Shown piece by piece: positions 1 to 8,574 of a DNA stretch of 64,000 nucleotides. Source of the stretch: Pseudoroseomonas cervicalis (GTDB taxonomy: Bacteria > Pseudomonadota > Alphaproteobacteria > Acetobacterales > Acetobacteraceae). The notes beneath the pieces are model-generated. The model was not told the DNA's origin. It saw only the letters and a program-made list of their open reading frames with translations, and made no database searches. The stretch lies in NCBI RefSeq assembly GCF_030818485.1, contig NZ_JAUTAJ010000004.1, positions 2,885,501 to 2,949,500 on the forward strand, written 5' to 3'. The position numbers and the translations under genes are program-made. Within the stretch, counting starts at the first letter, position 1. Each line of letters begins with the position of its first letter.

Positions 1-833
1 AGGCGGTTGCGCCAGGCCAGCAGCAGCACCGCCGCCAGGATCGCCAGGCCCTTGGCGATCCACAGGCCGATCGGCATCGCCCCATCCGATCCGGCCTCCC
101 CCTTCTCGGGGGGCGGCGGTTTCGCGCCCGGCTCGCCCTTGCCGGAGGGGCCGGCGGCGGCGTCGCCGGCCGGGCGGCCGGCGGTGGCCAGGCTGCGCTC
201 CGCCTGGCGGCCGGCCTCCCGCGCGGGCGGCGGCGGGGCGGGCGGCGGCGCCGGCGGCGGCGGGCGGTGGCCGGCCAGAAGCTGGCCCAGCCGACGCAGC
301 GCCTCGCCGCGGCGCGCCACCGCCTCGCTCCATTCCACCAGGCTGGGCGGCGTGCCGCCGCGCGCCGCGGCATCGATGCGACCCTGCAGCGCGGCGACAA
401 CCTGCTGCGCGCTGCGCAGCCCTTGCAGGCCGGCGGAGAGGCCCTCCGGCACGCCGCCCGGCGCGGCGGCGGCCTCGGCCTGCGCGGCGCCCAGCAGCGC
501 GGCCAGCGCCGCATCCGCCTCGGCGCGGCGCTGCGACAGGGCGGCGCGGCTGCCCTGCGTCAGCGCGGCGATGCCGGGCAGGATGCCCAGCGTGGCATCG
601 CTTTCCAGCCGCAGCGCCGCTTCCGCCTCCACCAGCAGCAGCCGCGTGGCGTCGGAGGCGGTCCAGCGCCCCGGCGGCGGCGCCGCTTCCGGGGACATGG
701 CAAGGCCCGGGGGGCGCATTTGCGCCTGCGCCGGCGCCTGCCCGAGCCCGACCAGCACCAGCGCCAGCAGCAGCGCGGCGCGGCCTGGGCGCGGGGCTGC
801 GACCCGGCGAGGGACGGGGGAGGGAGCGGGCAT
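1..833 (-). CDS. Secreted or membrane-anchored proline-rich protein (3' end cut by window edge)
   Basis: An uninterrupted minus-strand frame runs from an ATG at 833 to the left edge, at least 277 codons, without a stop. The N-terminus is a signal peptide: a basic, proline-rich start, a leucine/valine core at about residues 18-31, and an APAQAQ cleavage region. Residues 55-165 are Ala/Leu/Glu-rich and probably helical. A low-complexity linker of prolines follows at about 180-200. A hydrophobic segment (GLWIAKGLAILAAVLLL) lies just before the edge and would anchor the protein in the inner membrane. It is divergent from hisB, with about 175 bp between them. I do not recognise a family. The plus-strand frames over the same bases are Ala/Arg/Pro-rich and look like shadows. 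Confidence 0.6.
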   Translation of the reverse strand, partial: MPAPSPVPRRVAAPRPGRAALLLALVLVGLGQAPAQAQMRPPGLAMSPEAAPPPGRWTASDATRLLLVEAEAALRLESDATLGILPGIAALTQGSRAALSQRRAEADAALAALLGAAQAEAAAAPGGVPEGLSAGLQGLRSAQQVVAALQGRIDAAARGGTPPSLVEWSEAVARRGEALRRLGQLLAGHRPPPPAPPPAPPPPAREAGRQAERSLATAGRPAGDAAAGPSGKGEPGAKPPPPEKGEAGSDGAMPIGLWIAKGLAILAAVLLLAWRNR

Positions 834-1008
834 GTCTCGCGGCGGGGCCAGGGGTTGCCGCCCCGCCTTCCGCGGGGCCGCCCCAGCCTGGCAGCACGAG
901 TCTTGATTCCGGGTGAAAGCGCCGAGGCCGCCGCCGCCCAGCTCGGCCCTCAGCCCCTGAGCCTCTCAGCCCCTGGGCAAAGGGGGTCGCGCGGTCTAGG
1001 TAAGCCGC

Positions 1009-1614
1009 ATGGACGCCAAGCCCCGCACCGCCGACATCGCCCGCGCCACCAGCGAGACGGAGATCCGCCTGAGCCTGGGGCTGGACGGGCAGGGCGACAG
1101 CCGCATCGCCACCGGCATCGGCTTCCTCGACCACATGCTGACGGCGCTGGCCCGGCACGGCATGCTGACGCTCGAGGTCGAGGCCAAGGGCGACCTGCAT
1201 ATCGACTTCCACCACACCACCGAGGATGTCGGCATCGTGCTGGGCCAGGCGCTGAAGCGGGCGCTGGGCGACAAGCGCGGCATCCGCCGCTACGGCCATG
1301 CCGTGGTGCCGATGGACGAGGCGCTGGCCGAGGCCGCCATCGACATCTCCGGCCGCCCCTTCCTCGCCTGGAGCGTGACCTTCCCGCGCGACAAGGTGGG
1401 CGAGATGGACACCGAGCTGTTCGAGGAATTCTTCCGGGCCTTCGCGATGAATGCCGGCATCACCCTGCACATCATCCAGCGCGCCGGCACCAACGCCCAC
1501 CACATCGCCGAGGGCGTGTTCAAGGCCGTGGCGCGCGCCCTGCGCCAGGCGGTGGAGCCCGATCCGCGCGCGGCGGGCGCCATCCCCTCGACCAAGGGCG
1601 TGCTGGAGGCGTGA
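1009..1614 (+). CDS. hisB: Imidazoleglycerol-phosphate dehydratase
   Basis: This enzyme carries out the sixth step of histidine synthesis: Mn-dependent dehydration of imidazole glycerol phosphate to imidazole acetol phosphate, in the cytoplasm. The 201-residue length is that of the monofunctional bacterial enzyme, with no phosphatase domain. Metal-binding signatures are plain: GIGFLDHML (H42), DFHHTTED (H68, H69, E72, D73), and NAHHIAEG (H164, H165, E168). The C-terminal STKGVL is also typical. It is the first gene of a compact operon: its TGA overlaps the ATG of the DUF2628 gene by one base. The start is the only good in-frame ATG before the conserved N-terminus; no strong Shine-Dalgarno precedes it. 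Confidence 0.97.
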   Translation: MDAKPRTADIARATSETEIRLSLGLDGQGDSRIATGIGFLDHMLTALARHGMLTLEVEAKGDLHIDFHHTTEDVGIVLGQALKRALGDKRGIRRYGHAVVPMDEALAEAAIDISGRPFLAWSVTFPRDKVGEMDTELFEEFFRAFAMNAGITLHIIQRAGTNAHHIAEGVFKAVARALRQAVEPDPRAAGAIPSTKGVLEA

Positions 1615-2114
1615 TGCGCGCCTGGACGGTGCACCCGCCTCCGTCGGACCAGACCGCCCGGCCGGCGCCGCGCGGCTCCGTGCCCATGGCCGGCCAGGTG
1701 GCGGCGCCGCCCGCCGCCGCGAAGGCCAGGGCCCGCCCGCAGGGCGGGCTGCTCCTGGTGCCGGAGGGTTTCGCCTGGGGCGCGCTGCTGTTCGGCCCGC
1801 TCTGGCTACTGGCACACCGGCTGTGGATCCCGCTGCTGCTCTGGCTGGCGCTGGCCGTCCTGGTCGCCCTGCTGCTGCCCGAGCCGCTGCGCCCCTGGCT
1901 GGCGCTGGCGGCGCATTGGCTGCTCGGGCTGCAGGGGCAGGATCTGCGGCGCTGGGCGCTGGCCCGGCGCGGCCGCCCGGCCCAGGGCGTGGTGCTGGGC
2001 GCCGATCCCGAGGCGGCGCTGTCGCGCGCCCTCGCCGCCCGCCCCGACTGGGCGGCGGCCGAGGCGGCCGGCCTGCGCCGCGCCGCCCCCCTACCCCAAG
2101 GAGTCCCGGCATGA
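1614..2114 (+). CDS. DUF2628 family small membrane protein
   Basis: A 166-residue protein. Residues 1-45 are Pro/Ala-rich and probably disordered. Then comes the DUF2628-like EGFAWGALLFGPLWLL motif (51-66) and about three hydrophobic helices (53-68, 71-88, 92-107), followed by an Arg/Ala-rich tail. DUF2628 proteins are inner-membrane proteins of unknown function. Both ends overlap the neighbouring genes (TGATG with hisB, ATGA with hisH), so it is translationally coupled inside the histidine operon. The coupling implies co-expression and does not establish a role in histidine synthesis. A frame that continues upstream through hisB is spurious. Confidence 0.8.
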   Translation: MRAWTVHPPPSDQTARPAPRGSVPMAGQVAAPPAAAKARARPQGGLLLVPEGFAWGALLFGPLWLLAHRLWIPLLLWLALAVLVALLLPEPLRPWLALAAHWLLGLQGQDLRRWALARRGRPAQGVVLGADPEAALSRALAARPDWAAAEAAGLRRAAPLPQGVPA

Positions 2115-2764
2115 AGGTCGCGGTCGTCGATCCCGGTTCGGGCAACCTCGCCTCGGTGCTGCGGGCGCTGCGACGCGCGGCGTCGGAAGCCGGCATCGAG
2201 GCCGAGTTCACGGTGGAGACCGCGGCCGAGGCGGTGGCACGCGCCGACCGCATCGTCATGCCCGGCCAGGGCGCCTTCGCCGCCTGCCGCCGCGGCCTCG
2301 ACGCCATGCCCGGCATGGTCGAGGCGGTGTGCGAGGCGGTGGACCGCCGCGCCGTGCCCTTCCTCGGCATCTGTGTCGGCATGCAGCTGATGGCCGAGCA
2401 TGGGCTGGAGCATGGGGTGCATCCGGGCCTGGGCTGGATCGCCGGCGACATCGCGCCGATGGACCCGCGTGACGCCGCCGGGCAGCCGCTGCCGCTGCCG
2501 CAGATGGGCTGGAACGCGCTGGAATTCCGCCCCGGCGCGCACAAGCTGCTGGAGGGCATCGCCCCCGGCGACCACGCCTATTTCGTGCATTCCTATGCGC
2601 TGGCAGGCGGCCGGCCGGAGGAGATCCTGGCCAGCGCCGAGTATGGCGGGCAGGTCCCCGCCATCATCGGCCGCGACAACCGTGTCGGCACCCAGTTCCA
2701 CGTCGAGAAGAGCCAGTTCACCGGCCTGCGCATGCTGGCCAATTTCCTGGCCTGGCAGCCCTGA
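2111..2764 (+). CDS. hisH: Imidazole glycerol phosphate synthase, glutamine amidotransferase subunit
   Basis: HisH hydrolyses glutamine and passes ammonia to HisF, which closes the imidazole ring. The 217-residue protein is a class I glutamine amidotransferase. The nucleophile is C88 in LGICVGMQ, and the rest of the triad is H197 and E199 in QFHVEKSQ. The N-terminal VVDPGSGNLASV and the PQMGWN motif are specific to HisH. The ATG at 2111 overlaps the previous stop by four bases and has AAGGAG just upstream. Its synthase partner hisF is not in this window: after hisA comes a convergent SMP-30 gene, so hisF must lie elsewhere. Confidence 0.97.
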   Translation: MKVAVVDPGSGNLASVLRALRRAASEAGIEAEFTVETAAEAVARADRIVMPGQGAFAACRRGLDAMPGMVEAVCEAVDRRAVPFLGICVGMQLMAEHGLEHGVHPGLGWIAGDIAPMDPRDAAGQPLPLPQMGWNALEFRPGAHKLLEGIAPGDHAYFVHSYALAGGRPEEILASAEYGGQVPAIIGRDNRVGTQFHVEKSQFTGLRMLANFLAWQP

Positions 2765-2765
2765 C

Positions 2766-3335
2766 ATGCCCACCACCGAACACACTTTGCTGGTCGAGCG
2801 CGCCGACAGCCTGGACGATGCCGAGCTGGCCGATCTGTGCGAGGCGACGGATGCCGCCATCATCGAGGGCGGCGGCTTCGGCTGGGTCGAGCCGCAGGGG
2901 CGCGAGGCGCTGACGCGGCATTTCCGCGGCGTGCTGCTGGTGCCGGCCTGCGAGCTGTTCGTGGCCCGGCTGGACGGCGTGCCGGTGGGCTCCGCCCAGC
3001 TGATCCGCCCGCCGCGCAACAACGAGGCGCAGGCCTTCTCCGCCCAGCTGACCCACGCCTATATCGCGCCCTATGCGCGCGGCCACGGCCTGGCGCGGCT
3101 GCTGGTGCACCGGGTGGAGGAGCGCGCCGCGGCGCTCGGCCACCGCGTGCTGAACCTGGATGTGCGGGAGACCCAGACCACCGCCATCGCGCTGTTCGAG
3201 AGCCTGGGCTACACGCGCTGGGGCACCCACCCGGCCTATGCGCGGGTGAAGGGCAAGACCGTCTCCGGCCATTACTACCACAAGCTGCTGGAGCCGCCGC
3301 ATGGGCGGACGCTGGACATGCGGGCGGGAGTTTAA
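2766..3335 (+). CDS. GNAT family N-acetyltransferase
   Basis: A 189-residue protein with the GNAT fold. The acetyl-CoA-binding A motif is YIAPYARGHGLARLLV (99-114; the R/Q-x-x-G-x-G/A pattern reads R105-G-H-G), and the B-motif region is ALFESLGYTRWG. The substrate is unknown. The start lies one base after the hisH stop, so the gene is almost certainly cotranscribed with the histidine genes. A GNAT between hisH and hisA is not a standard part of the pathway. It may simply ride in the operon. Confidence 0.85.
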   Translation: MPTTEHTLLVERADSLDDAELADLCEATDAAIIEGGGFGWVEPQGREALTRHFRGVLLVPACELFVARLDGVPVGSAQLIRPPRNNEAQAFSAQLTHAYIAPYARGHGLARLLVHRVEERAAALGHRVLNLDVRETQTTAIALFESLGYTRWGTHPAYARVKGKTVSGHYYHKLLEPPHGRTLDMRAGV

Positions 3336-3344
3336 GAAGAAAGT

Positions 3345-3460
3345 GTTCTTTTTTGAAAAAAAGAACCAAAAAACTTCTGTCAGTTTGGCGTCCCGCCTGG
3401 CCGGGAGACGGCGGCAGCCCGGAAAAAGTCTTTTTGCTTCTTTTTCTTCAGAAAAAGAAG
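3345..3460 (+). repeat. Family R1 palindromic intergenic element, copy a (chimeric)
   Basis: An AT-rich composite element between the GNAT gene and hisA. It opens with the hairpin GTTCTTTTTT/AAAAAAGAAC (3345-3366) and closes with the perfect hairpin CTTCTTTTTC-TTCA-GAAAAAGAAG (3437-3460). In the middle, GGCGTCCCGC is present, but the expected GCGGGACGCC partner is replaced by GACGGCGGCAGCCCGG, the end signature of family R2 (see 10848). The stems with U-runs could act as bidirectional terminators, although here the element sits inside the histidine operon. Confidence 0.75.
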
Positions 3461-3509
3461 ATCTCTTCCCGACTGGCCTTCGCGCCGCCTTCTGACCGAG
3501 ACCTGCATC

Positions 3510-4235
3510 ATGGGCTTCACCCTCTACCCCGCCATCGACCTCAAGGGCGGCAAGGTCGTCCGGCTCAAGCGCGGCGACATGGACCAGGCCACGACCTATG
3601 CCGAGGATCCCGGCGCCCAGGCGGCGGCCTTTGACGCCGATGGCTTCGAATGGCTGCATGTGGTGGATCTCGACGGCGCCTTCGCCGGCCGGCCCGCCAA
3701 TGCCGAAGCCGTGGCCGCCATCCTGGCCGGCACCTCGCGCCCGGTGCAGCTCGGCGGCGGCATCCGCGACATGGCGACGGTGGAGGCCTGGCTGCAGCGT
3801 GGCGTGAAGCGCGTGATCCTCGGCTCGGCGGCGGTGAAGAACCCGGATTTCGCCCGCTCCGCCTGCCGCGCCTTCCCCGGCCATGTGGCGGTGGGCATCG
3901 ACGCCAAGGACGGCATGGTGGCGACCGAGGGCTGGGCCGAGGTCAGCACCGTCTCCGCCCTCGACCTGGCGCTGTCTTTCGAGGATGCCGGCGCGGCCGC
4001 CATCATCCACACCGATATCGACCGCGACGGCATGCTGGGCGGGGTGAATGTGGAGGCGACCTCGGCGCTGGCGCGGCGCCTCTCCACCCCGGTCATCGCC
4101 TCGGGCGGCGTCGCGGGGGTGGAGGACATCCTGGCGCTGAAGGCGGCCGGCAGCGTGGCCGGCACCATCATCGGCCGCGCGCTCTATGATGGCCGCCTGA
4201 CCGCCGGCGAGGCGCTGCGCGCCGCCGCCGGCTGA
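3510..4235 (+). CDS. hisA: ProFAR isomerase (phosphoribosyl-formimino-AICAR-phosphate isomerase)
   Basis: HisA opens the ribose ring of ProFAR to give PRFAR, the substrate of HisF/HisH. The 241-residue (beta/alpha)8 barrel shows D10 in the opening strand ([10 protein letters not shown]), GGGIRD (83-88), the second catalytic Asp D131 in [10 protein letters not shown], and the TDIDRDGM phosphate-site strand near 168-175. These identify HisA rather than HisF. The ATG at 3510 fits the family N-terminus. The gene is separated from the upstream GNAT by the R1 element, so it may be partly uncoupled from hisB-hisH. The last gene of the plus-strand operon, it converges on the SMP-30 gene. Confidence 0.96.
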   Translation: MGFTLYPAIDLKGGKVVRLKRGDMDQATTYAEDPGAQAAAFDADGFEWLHVVDLDGAFAGRPANAEAVAAILAGTSRPVQLGGGIRDMATVEAWLQRGVKRVILGSAAVKNPDFARSACRAFPGHVAVGIDAKDGMVATEGWAEVSTVSALDLALSFEDAGAAAIIHTDIDRDGMLGGVNVEATSALARRLSTPVIASGGVAGVEDILALKAAGSVAGTIIGRALYDGRLTAGEALRAAAG

Positions 4236-4253
4236 GCCGATCCGGCGGGCGGT

Positions 4254-5216
4254 TCAGCCGCCCGCCACGCCTTGCGCGTTGACATAGACGGCATAGACCG
4301 AGCGCGACGAGGCCATGAACAGCCGGTTGCGATGCCGGCCGCCGAAGCAGAGATTGGCGCAGCGCTCCGGCAGGTCGATATGGCCGAGCGGCTTGCCCGC
4401 GGCGCTGAACACCCGCACCCCGTCGCGCTCCGCATCGCCCATGCCCCAGCCGCACCAGAGATTGCCCTCGGTGTCGACACGGAAGCCGTCCGGCGTGTCG
4501 CCGGGCTCGCCCTGCACCACGGTGCGCTGGTTGCTGATGCGGCCATCATCGGCCACGTCGAAGCCCACGATGCGGCGCGGCTCGGCGCGGCTTTCGACGA
4601 TGTAGAGGATGCTCTCGTCCGGGCTGAAGGCCAGGCCGTTCGGGCCGGCCAGCGCATCGGTCACCATGGTGACGGCGCCGCTCTGCCCATCGATGCGGTA
4701 GACGGCGTGCGGCAGCTCGGGGTCGGCCTTCTCGCCCTCGACATAGCCGGAAATGCCGAAGGTCGGGTCGGTGAACCAGATCGAGCCGTCGGACTTCACC
4801 ACGATGTCGTTCGGCGAGTTCAGCCGCTTGCCGTCATAGCGGTCGGCCAGCACGGTGATGCTGCCGTCATATTCGGTGCGGGTGATGCGGCGGGTCAGGT
4901 GCTCGCAGGTGACGAGCCGCCCCTGGCGGTCGCGGGTGTTGCCATTGGCGTTGTTGGAGGATTTGCGGAAGACGGCGACCTGCTCCGTCGCCTCGTCCCA
5001 GCGCAGGATGCGGTCATTCGGGATGTCGGACCAGTAGAGCGCGCGCTGGTCGCCGAACCAGACCGGCCCCTCCGCCCAGGCGCAGCCGCCCGCCAGCTTC
5101 TGCACCGCGCTGTTCATCACCCGGAAGCGCAGGAAGGAGGGGTCGAAGGCGCGGAAGCGCGGCTCCGGATAGCGCTGGCTGGGTTCCCAGGGCGTCTCGT
5201 TGGCGATGTCGCTCAT
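4254..5216 (-). CDS. SMP-30/gluconolactonase/LRE family protein
   Basis: A 320-residue six-bladed beta-propeller of the SMP-30/gluconolactonase family, metal-dependent hydrolases usually acting on sugar lactones. Family landmarks are WAEGPVWF (a metal-ligand glutamate, about 47-54), RLVTCEH, LNSPNDIVVKSDGSIWFTDP (substrate/metal Asn and Asp, about 130-149), GPNGLAFSPDE and PDGFRVDTEGNLWCG. The ATG at 5216 is preceded by AGGGAG at good spacing; a longer frame reaching upstream is not supported. There is no signal peptide. It is monocistronic, convergent with hisA, and starts about 85 bp from the end of the aldolase gene on the same strand. The substrate cannot be assigned from sequence. Confidence 0.88.
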   Translation of the reverse strand: MSDIANETPWEPSQRYPEPRFRAFDPSFLRFRVMNSAVQKLAGGCAWAEGPVWFGDQRALYWSDIPNDRILRWDEATEQVAVFRKSSNNANGNTRDRQGRLVTCEHLTRRITRTEYDGSITVLADRYDGKRLNSPNDIVVKSDGSIWFTDPTFGISGYVEGEKADPELPHAVYRIDGQSGAVTMVTDALAGPNGLAFSPDESILYIVESRAEPRRIVGFDVADDGRISNQRTVVQGEPGDTPDGFRVDTEGNLWCGWGMGDAERDGVRVFSAAGKPLGHIDLPERCANLCFGGRHRNRLFMASSRSVYAVYVNAQGVAGG

Positions 5217-5301
5217 GGCGTACTCCCTTGCTTGTATGATGACCAGACTACCCAGGCTTGCAGGCCCGGGCCATCCCCCTCTTGGCCGGGCGGACCGGGC
5301 C

Positions 5302-6333
5302 TCAGGCCGCGCGCCCCGCTGCCGCGATGTCCTGCACCAGCCGCTGCAGCCGCTCCTCCCGCGAATCCCAGGCGAACATGAAGCGCGCCCCGCCACCGAT
5401 GAAGGTGTAGAAGCGCCAGCCCTTGTCCTTCAGGGCGTCCAGCACCGCCGGCGGCGCCTTCAGGAACACGGCGTTGGACTGCACGGGGAACATGATCTCC
5501 ACCCCCGGCAGGCCCTCGACCGCACTGGAAAAAACCTGCGCGCAGCGATTGCCATGCGCCGCGTTGCGCAGCCAGGCGCCGCTCTCCAGCAGCCCGACCC
5601 AGGGCGCCGCCAGGAAGCGCATCTTCGAGGCCAGCTGCCCCGCCTGCTTGCAGCGATAATCGAAATCCTCGGCCAGGCCACGGTCGAAGAAGATCACCGC
5701 CTCCCCCACCGCCATGCCGTTCTTGGTGCCGCCGAAGCACAGCACATCCACCCCCGCCTGCCAGGTGATCTCGGCCGGGCTGCAGCCCAGGCTGGCGCAG
5801 GCATTGGCGAAGCGCGCGCCATCCATGTGCAGCTTCAGCCCCAGCGCCCGGCACTCGGCGGCGATGGCGCGGATCTCCTCCGGCGCATAGACCTCCCCCG
5901 TCTCGGTCGGCTGGGTGATGGTGACGGCGCGCGGCTTCGGATAGTGGATGTCGCCCCGCGCCAGCGCCAGGCGGCGGATCGCCTCCGGCGTCAGCTTGCC
6001 GCCGCTGCCCGGCGCCACCAGCAGCTTCGAGCCGTTGGAGAAGAATTCCGGCGCGCCGCATTCATCCGTCTCGACATGCGCGGCCTCGGCGCAGATCACG
6101 CTGTGATAGCTCTGGCACAAGGCCGCCAGCGCCAGCGAATTCGCCGCCGTGCCGTTGAAGACGAAGAACACCTCGCATTCCCGCCCGAACAGCGTGCGGA
6201 ACGCGTCCGCGGCGCGCTGCGTCCACGCATCCTCGCCATAGGAGGCGGCATGGCCCGCATTGGCCTGCTGCAAGGCGAGCATCGCCTCGGGGCAGATCCC
6301 GGCATAATTGTCGCTGGCGAATTGCTGGTCCAT
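5302..6333 (-). CDS. ltaE: Low-specificity L-threonine aldolase (PLP-dependent)
   Basis: This enzyme cleaves threonine or allo-threonine to glycine and acetaldehyde. The 343-residue fold type I enzyme has the PLP Schiff-base lysine K204 in CFGGTKNGMAVGE, LHMDGARF for the PLP-ring aspartate (D171), and the AAHVETDE segment (H86) that stacks on PLP. ASDNYAGICPEAM at the start is typical of the family. The ATG at 6333 has GAGGAAAGG upstream. It sits alone between the SMP-30 gene and a repeat-filled gap. Related beta-eliminating lyases cannot be excluded, but the motif set favours threonine aldolase. Confidence 0.9.
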   Translation of the reverse strand: MDQQFASDNYAGICPEAMLALQQANAGHAASYGEDAWTQRAADAFRTLFGRECEVFFVFNGTAANSLALAALCQSYHSVICAEAAHVETDECGAPEFFSNGSKLLVAPGSGGKLTPEAIRRLALARGDIHYPKPRAVTITQPTETGEVYAPEEIRAIAAECRALGLKLHMDGARFANACASLGCSPAEITWQAGVDVLCFGGTKNGMAVGEAVIFFDRGLAEDFDYRCKQAGQLASKMRFLAAPWVGLLESGAWLRNAAHGNRCAQVFSSAVEGLPGVEIMFPVQSNAVFLKAPPAVLDALKDKGWRFYTFIGGGARFMFAWDSREERLQRLVQDIAAAGRAA

Positions 6334-6515
6334 CGGCGCCCCTTTCCTCAACACAGACCATCGAGGTGGGCGCCGTTGGGTTGCCGGTGCGGCCACATCC
6401 CCCGTCGCCGGGGTGCCACCTTGCCACGGTCGGGGCAGGTTGGCGTCGGGACGCGGGATGCGCCGGCCGACTCTCGATGCGGGGGCGGTTTTAAAACCAA
6501 AATCGAAGCATCACC

Positions 6516-6588
6516 AGGGGGCTCCGCCCCCCTCTGGCGCAGTGCGCCAGAGCCCGCCGGGGGGACAGGGTCCCCCCGGACCCCGCCT
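6516..6588. repeat. Family R3 G/C-rich hairpin cluster, copy a
   Basis: Three consecutive palindromes: GGGGGC-TC-CGCCCCC, CTCTGGCGCA/TGCGCCAGAG and CCGGGGGGAC-AGG-GTCCCCCCGG, ending in CCCCGCCTTCAG. The same GGGGGGACAGGGTCCCCCC core recurs at 36218 and 42398, and a related set lies at 33190. The cluster directly follows the ydcF stop and could end that transcript by structure, although there is no clear U-run. Confidence 0.75.
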
Positions 6589-7086
6589 TCAGTTTCGGTA
6601 ACGCGACCAGAGGCCGGCTACCGCATCGTAAGGCAGCGCCAACCCCTCGCGCAGGCGCCAGCGCCAGCGTTCGACCAGGCTGTGCGCGGCCTCGGGCGGC
6701 GGCGCGGCGCGCGCCGGCAGGCCATGCAGCCGCAGCAGCATCACGCAGCGCGGCAAATGGTAGCCGCTGCTGGCGGCATGGACCGGCCCGGCATGGTCGC
6801 GCAGCAATGCGGCACAGGCCCGGGCGGAGGAGAGCGTGTCGGTGCCGCTGCGCTCCTGCCGGATATCCTCGGCCGGGACGCCCAGATCCTGCAGCAGCCG
6901 CGCCATCACCTCGGCCTCGGGAGGGCCATGCCGCCCCTGCCCGCCCGTCGGCACATAGAGCGGCGGCGGCTGCAGCGTGGCACCGAAGGCGGCGGCGGCC
7001 ATCACCCGGCGGCGCAGCGTCAGGCTCGGCCCGCCATCGGCGCGCACGGCGGCACCGAAGATGACGATGGCGGCCCGGCCCTTCAT
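6589..7086 (-). CDS. YdcF family (DUF218) protein
   Basis: A 165-residue protein of the DUF218/YdcF family. It opens with AIVIFGAAVRADGGPS and contains VPTGGQGRHGPPEAEVM (about 45-62), the conserved acidic/GG nucleotide-like pocket, plus SGTDTLSSARAC and SSGYHLPRCVMLL. Related proteins (SanA, ElyC) act on envelope processes; E. coli YdcF binds SAM. The biochemical role is unknown. There is no membrane anchor. The ATG overlaps the stop of the upstream SAM methyltransferase gene by four bases (ATGA), so the two are coupled. Confidence 0.82.
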   Translation of the reverse strand: MKGRAAIVIFGAAVRADGGPSLTLRRRVMAAAAFGATLQPPPLYVPTGGQGRHGPPEAEVMARLLQDLGVPAEDIRQERSGTDTLSSARACAALLRDHAGPVHAASSGYHLPRCVMLLRLHGLPARAAPPPEAAHSLVERWRWRLREGLALPYDAVAGLWSRYRN

Positions 7087-8321
7087 CCCGGCGGCGCGGC
7101 CAGCAGCAGCCGGTTCAGCGGCTCCAACGCCTCGCGCAGCGCCGTGAAGTCGCGCTGGAACGCCTCCCGCGCAATGCCGTTCGCCGCCAGCGCCTCGCCG
7201 ATCTCGCCGATGCTGCGCACCCCGTCGATGCGCGACAGGATGGCGCTCGCCAGCCGCGGCAGCGGCACGCCCATGCCGATCCCGTCGAAGGTGACGCGCA
7301 GCACCCCGTCCCGCGGCAGCCCCTTGGCCAAGGCCGCGCCATCCAGCTCCCGCAGCACCGGGATCGCGGCCGGGTCGTCCCAGGCCGGCGCCGGCGCTTC
7401 CTCCCGCGTCACATAGGCGATGTGGATGCCCATATTGCCGCACATCGCCTCGGCCAAAGCGGCGCGGGCGATCGGGTCCAGCCCCGCGGTGCGGGCGCGC
7501 AGCTTCGGGTCCGGCAGGTAGCGGTCCGGGTCGTAGCGGAAGGGCTCGACGAAGCAGCGCAGCCTGAGCCCCGCCCCGTCGATCAGCGCCGCGAGCTGCG
7601 GCACACTGAAGGAAACATCGCGCGGGTTGAGCAGCAAATCGTACAGCCCGGCATCCCCGCCCTCCAGATGGTCGGTGATCCAGGGATTGCGGCGCAGCCA
7701 GGCGGTCTCCGGCAGGTGCTTCCACAGCCGCTTCGCGGCCTCGACCCGGGCGGCCGGCGCCTCGCTGTCGGGGGCCAGCAGGCGCAGCGCGTCCTGCAGC
7801 ATGTAGACGCCGGTGCGGCCATGCGGCGCATAGACCATCAGCCCGATGCCACCCCCCGGCGCCAGCGACCCCGCCAGCGCCGCCAGCCCCGCCGCCGGGT
7901 CCGGCAGGTGGTGCAGCACGCCGCAGCAATCGATGTAGTCGAATTCGCCGAGGCCGAGGGAAGGCAGGTCGAGCAGCGAGCCATTGACGAAGCGGATATT
8001 GGACAGGCCCCGCTGCTTCGCCCGCGCCTCCGCCACCGAGCGTGCGGCGGTGGAGCGGTCGAGCCACACCACCTCCCCCGGGCGCCCGGCCCAGGCCAGT
8101 TGCTGCGCCAGCATCATGGTGCCGTCGCCGCTGCCGCCCCCGGCCATCAGCGCCCGGAAGGGCCGGCTGGCCGGGCGGCGGGCGCCGAAGATCCAGTGAT
8201 CCACCTCCCGCAAATGGCTCGGGCTGCCGATGATCAGGCGCTTCGCCTCATCGCGCGGGTCGCGCTCGGGATAGGGATAGGCCTCGTACTGCGCGGCGAG
8301 GCGGGCATCGGTGGCGTCCAT
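7083..8321 (-). CDS. Class I SAM-dependent methyltransferase with C-terminal extension
   Basis: A 412-residue protein. It opens with AAQYEAYPYPERDPR, a lead-in found in a group of bacterial methyltransferases. The SAM site is ALMAGGGSGDGTMM (about 57-70), followed by VVWLDRS (acidic ribose ligand) and FDYIDCCGVLHHLPDP (motif IV, about 130-145). A second region after residue 300 (RIDGVRSIGEIGEALAANG) resembles the winged or PqqD-like helical tails of such proteins. The target is unknown. I chose the ATG at 8321; an in-frame codon at 8378 would add 19 basic residues. Coupled to ydcF. Confidence 0.82.
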   Translation of the reverse strand: MDATDARLAAQYEAYPYPERDPRDEAKRLIIGSPSHLREVDHWIFGARRPASRPFRALMAGGGSGDGTMMLAQQLAWAGRPGEVVWLDRSTAARSVAEARAKQRGLSNIRFVNGSLLDLPSLGLGEFDYIDCCGVLHHLPDPAAGLAALAGSLAPGGGIGLMVYAPHGRTGVYMLQDALRLLAPDSEAPAARVEAAKRLWKHLPETAWLRRNPWITDHLEGGDAGLYDLLLNPRDVSFSVPQLAALIDGAGLRLRCFVEPFRYDPDRYLPDPKLRARTAGLDPIARAALAEAMCGNMGIHIAYVTREEAPAPAWDDPAAIPVLRELDGAALAKGLPRDGVLRVTFDGIGMGVPLPRLASAILSRIDGVRSIGEIGEALAANGIAREAFQRDFTALREALEPLNRLLLAAPPG

Positions 8322-8434
8322 GGCCACCGGATAGGCGAAGCCGCGCCGCCGCGCCAGCGGGTGAGGGGACCGGCTCACGCCAGCGTGGCGCGGCGGGGCT
8401 TTGCCGCGCCCGGGACCGGCCCCATCTTCGGCCC

Positions 8435-8527
8435 ATGCCGCCGATCAGCACTCTCTCCCGCATCGTGCTCATCCTGCTGGTGGTCAGCGCCGTGGTGCGC
8501 ACCATCCTGTTTGTCATGGAACGGTGA
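8435..8527 (+). CDS. Possible 30-residue single-span membrane peptide
   Basis: A short frame with ATG at 8435 encodes MPPISTLSRIVLILL followed by VVSAVVRTILFVMER: one hydrophobic helix with a basic residue at each end. It lies alone in the 250-bp gap between a minus-strand methyltransferase and a plus-strand GNAT, about 45 bp before the latter. No strong ribosome-binding site is visible. The clean membrane-helix pattern is the only evidence that it is coding. Confidence 0.35.
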   Translation: MPPISTLSRIVLILLVVSAVVRTILFVMER

Positions 8528-8574
8528 CGCCCGCGCCCATTGGCCGGCGCCGCGGCCAGGGCTAGGCAGCCTCC

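Noticed and set aside
267..1613. Extended plus-strand frame continuing into the DUF2628 gene
   Set aside because: The part before 1614 overlaps hisB in another frame and is Arg/Gln/His-rich; the true start is the coupled ATG at 1614.
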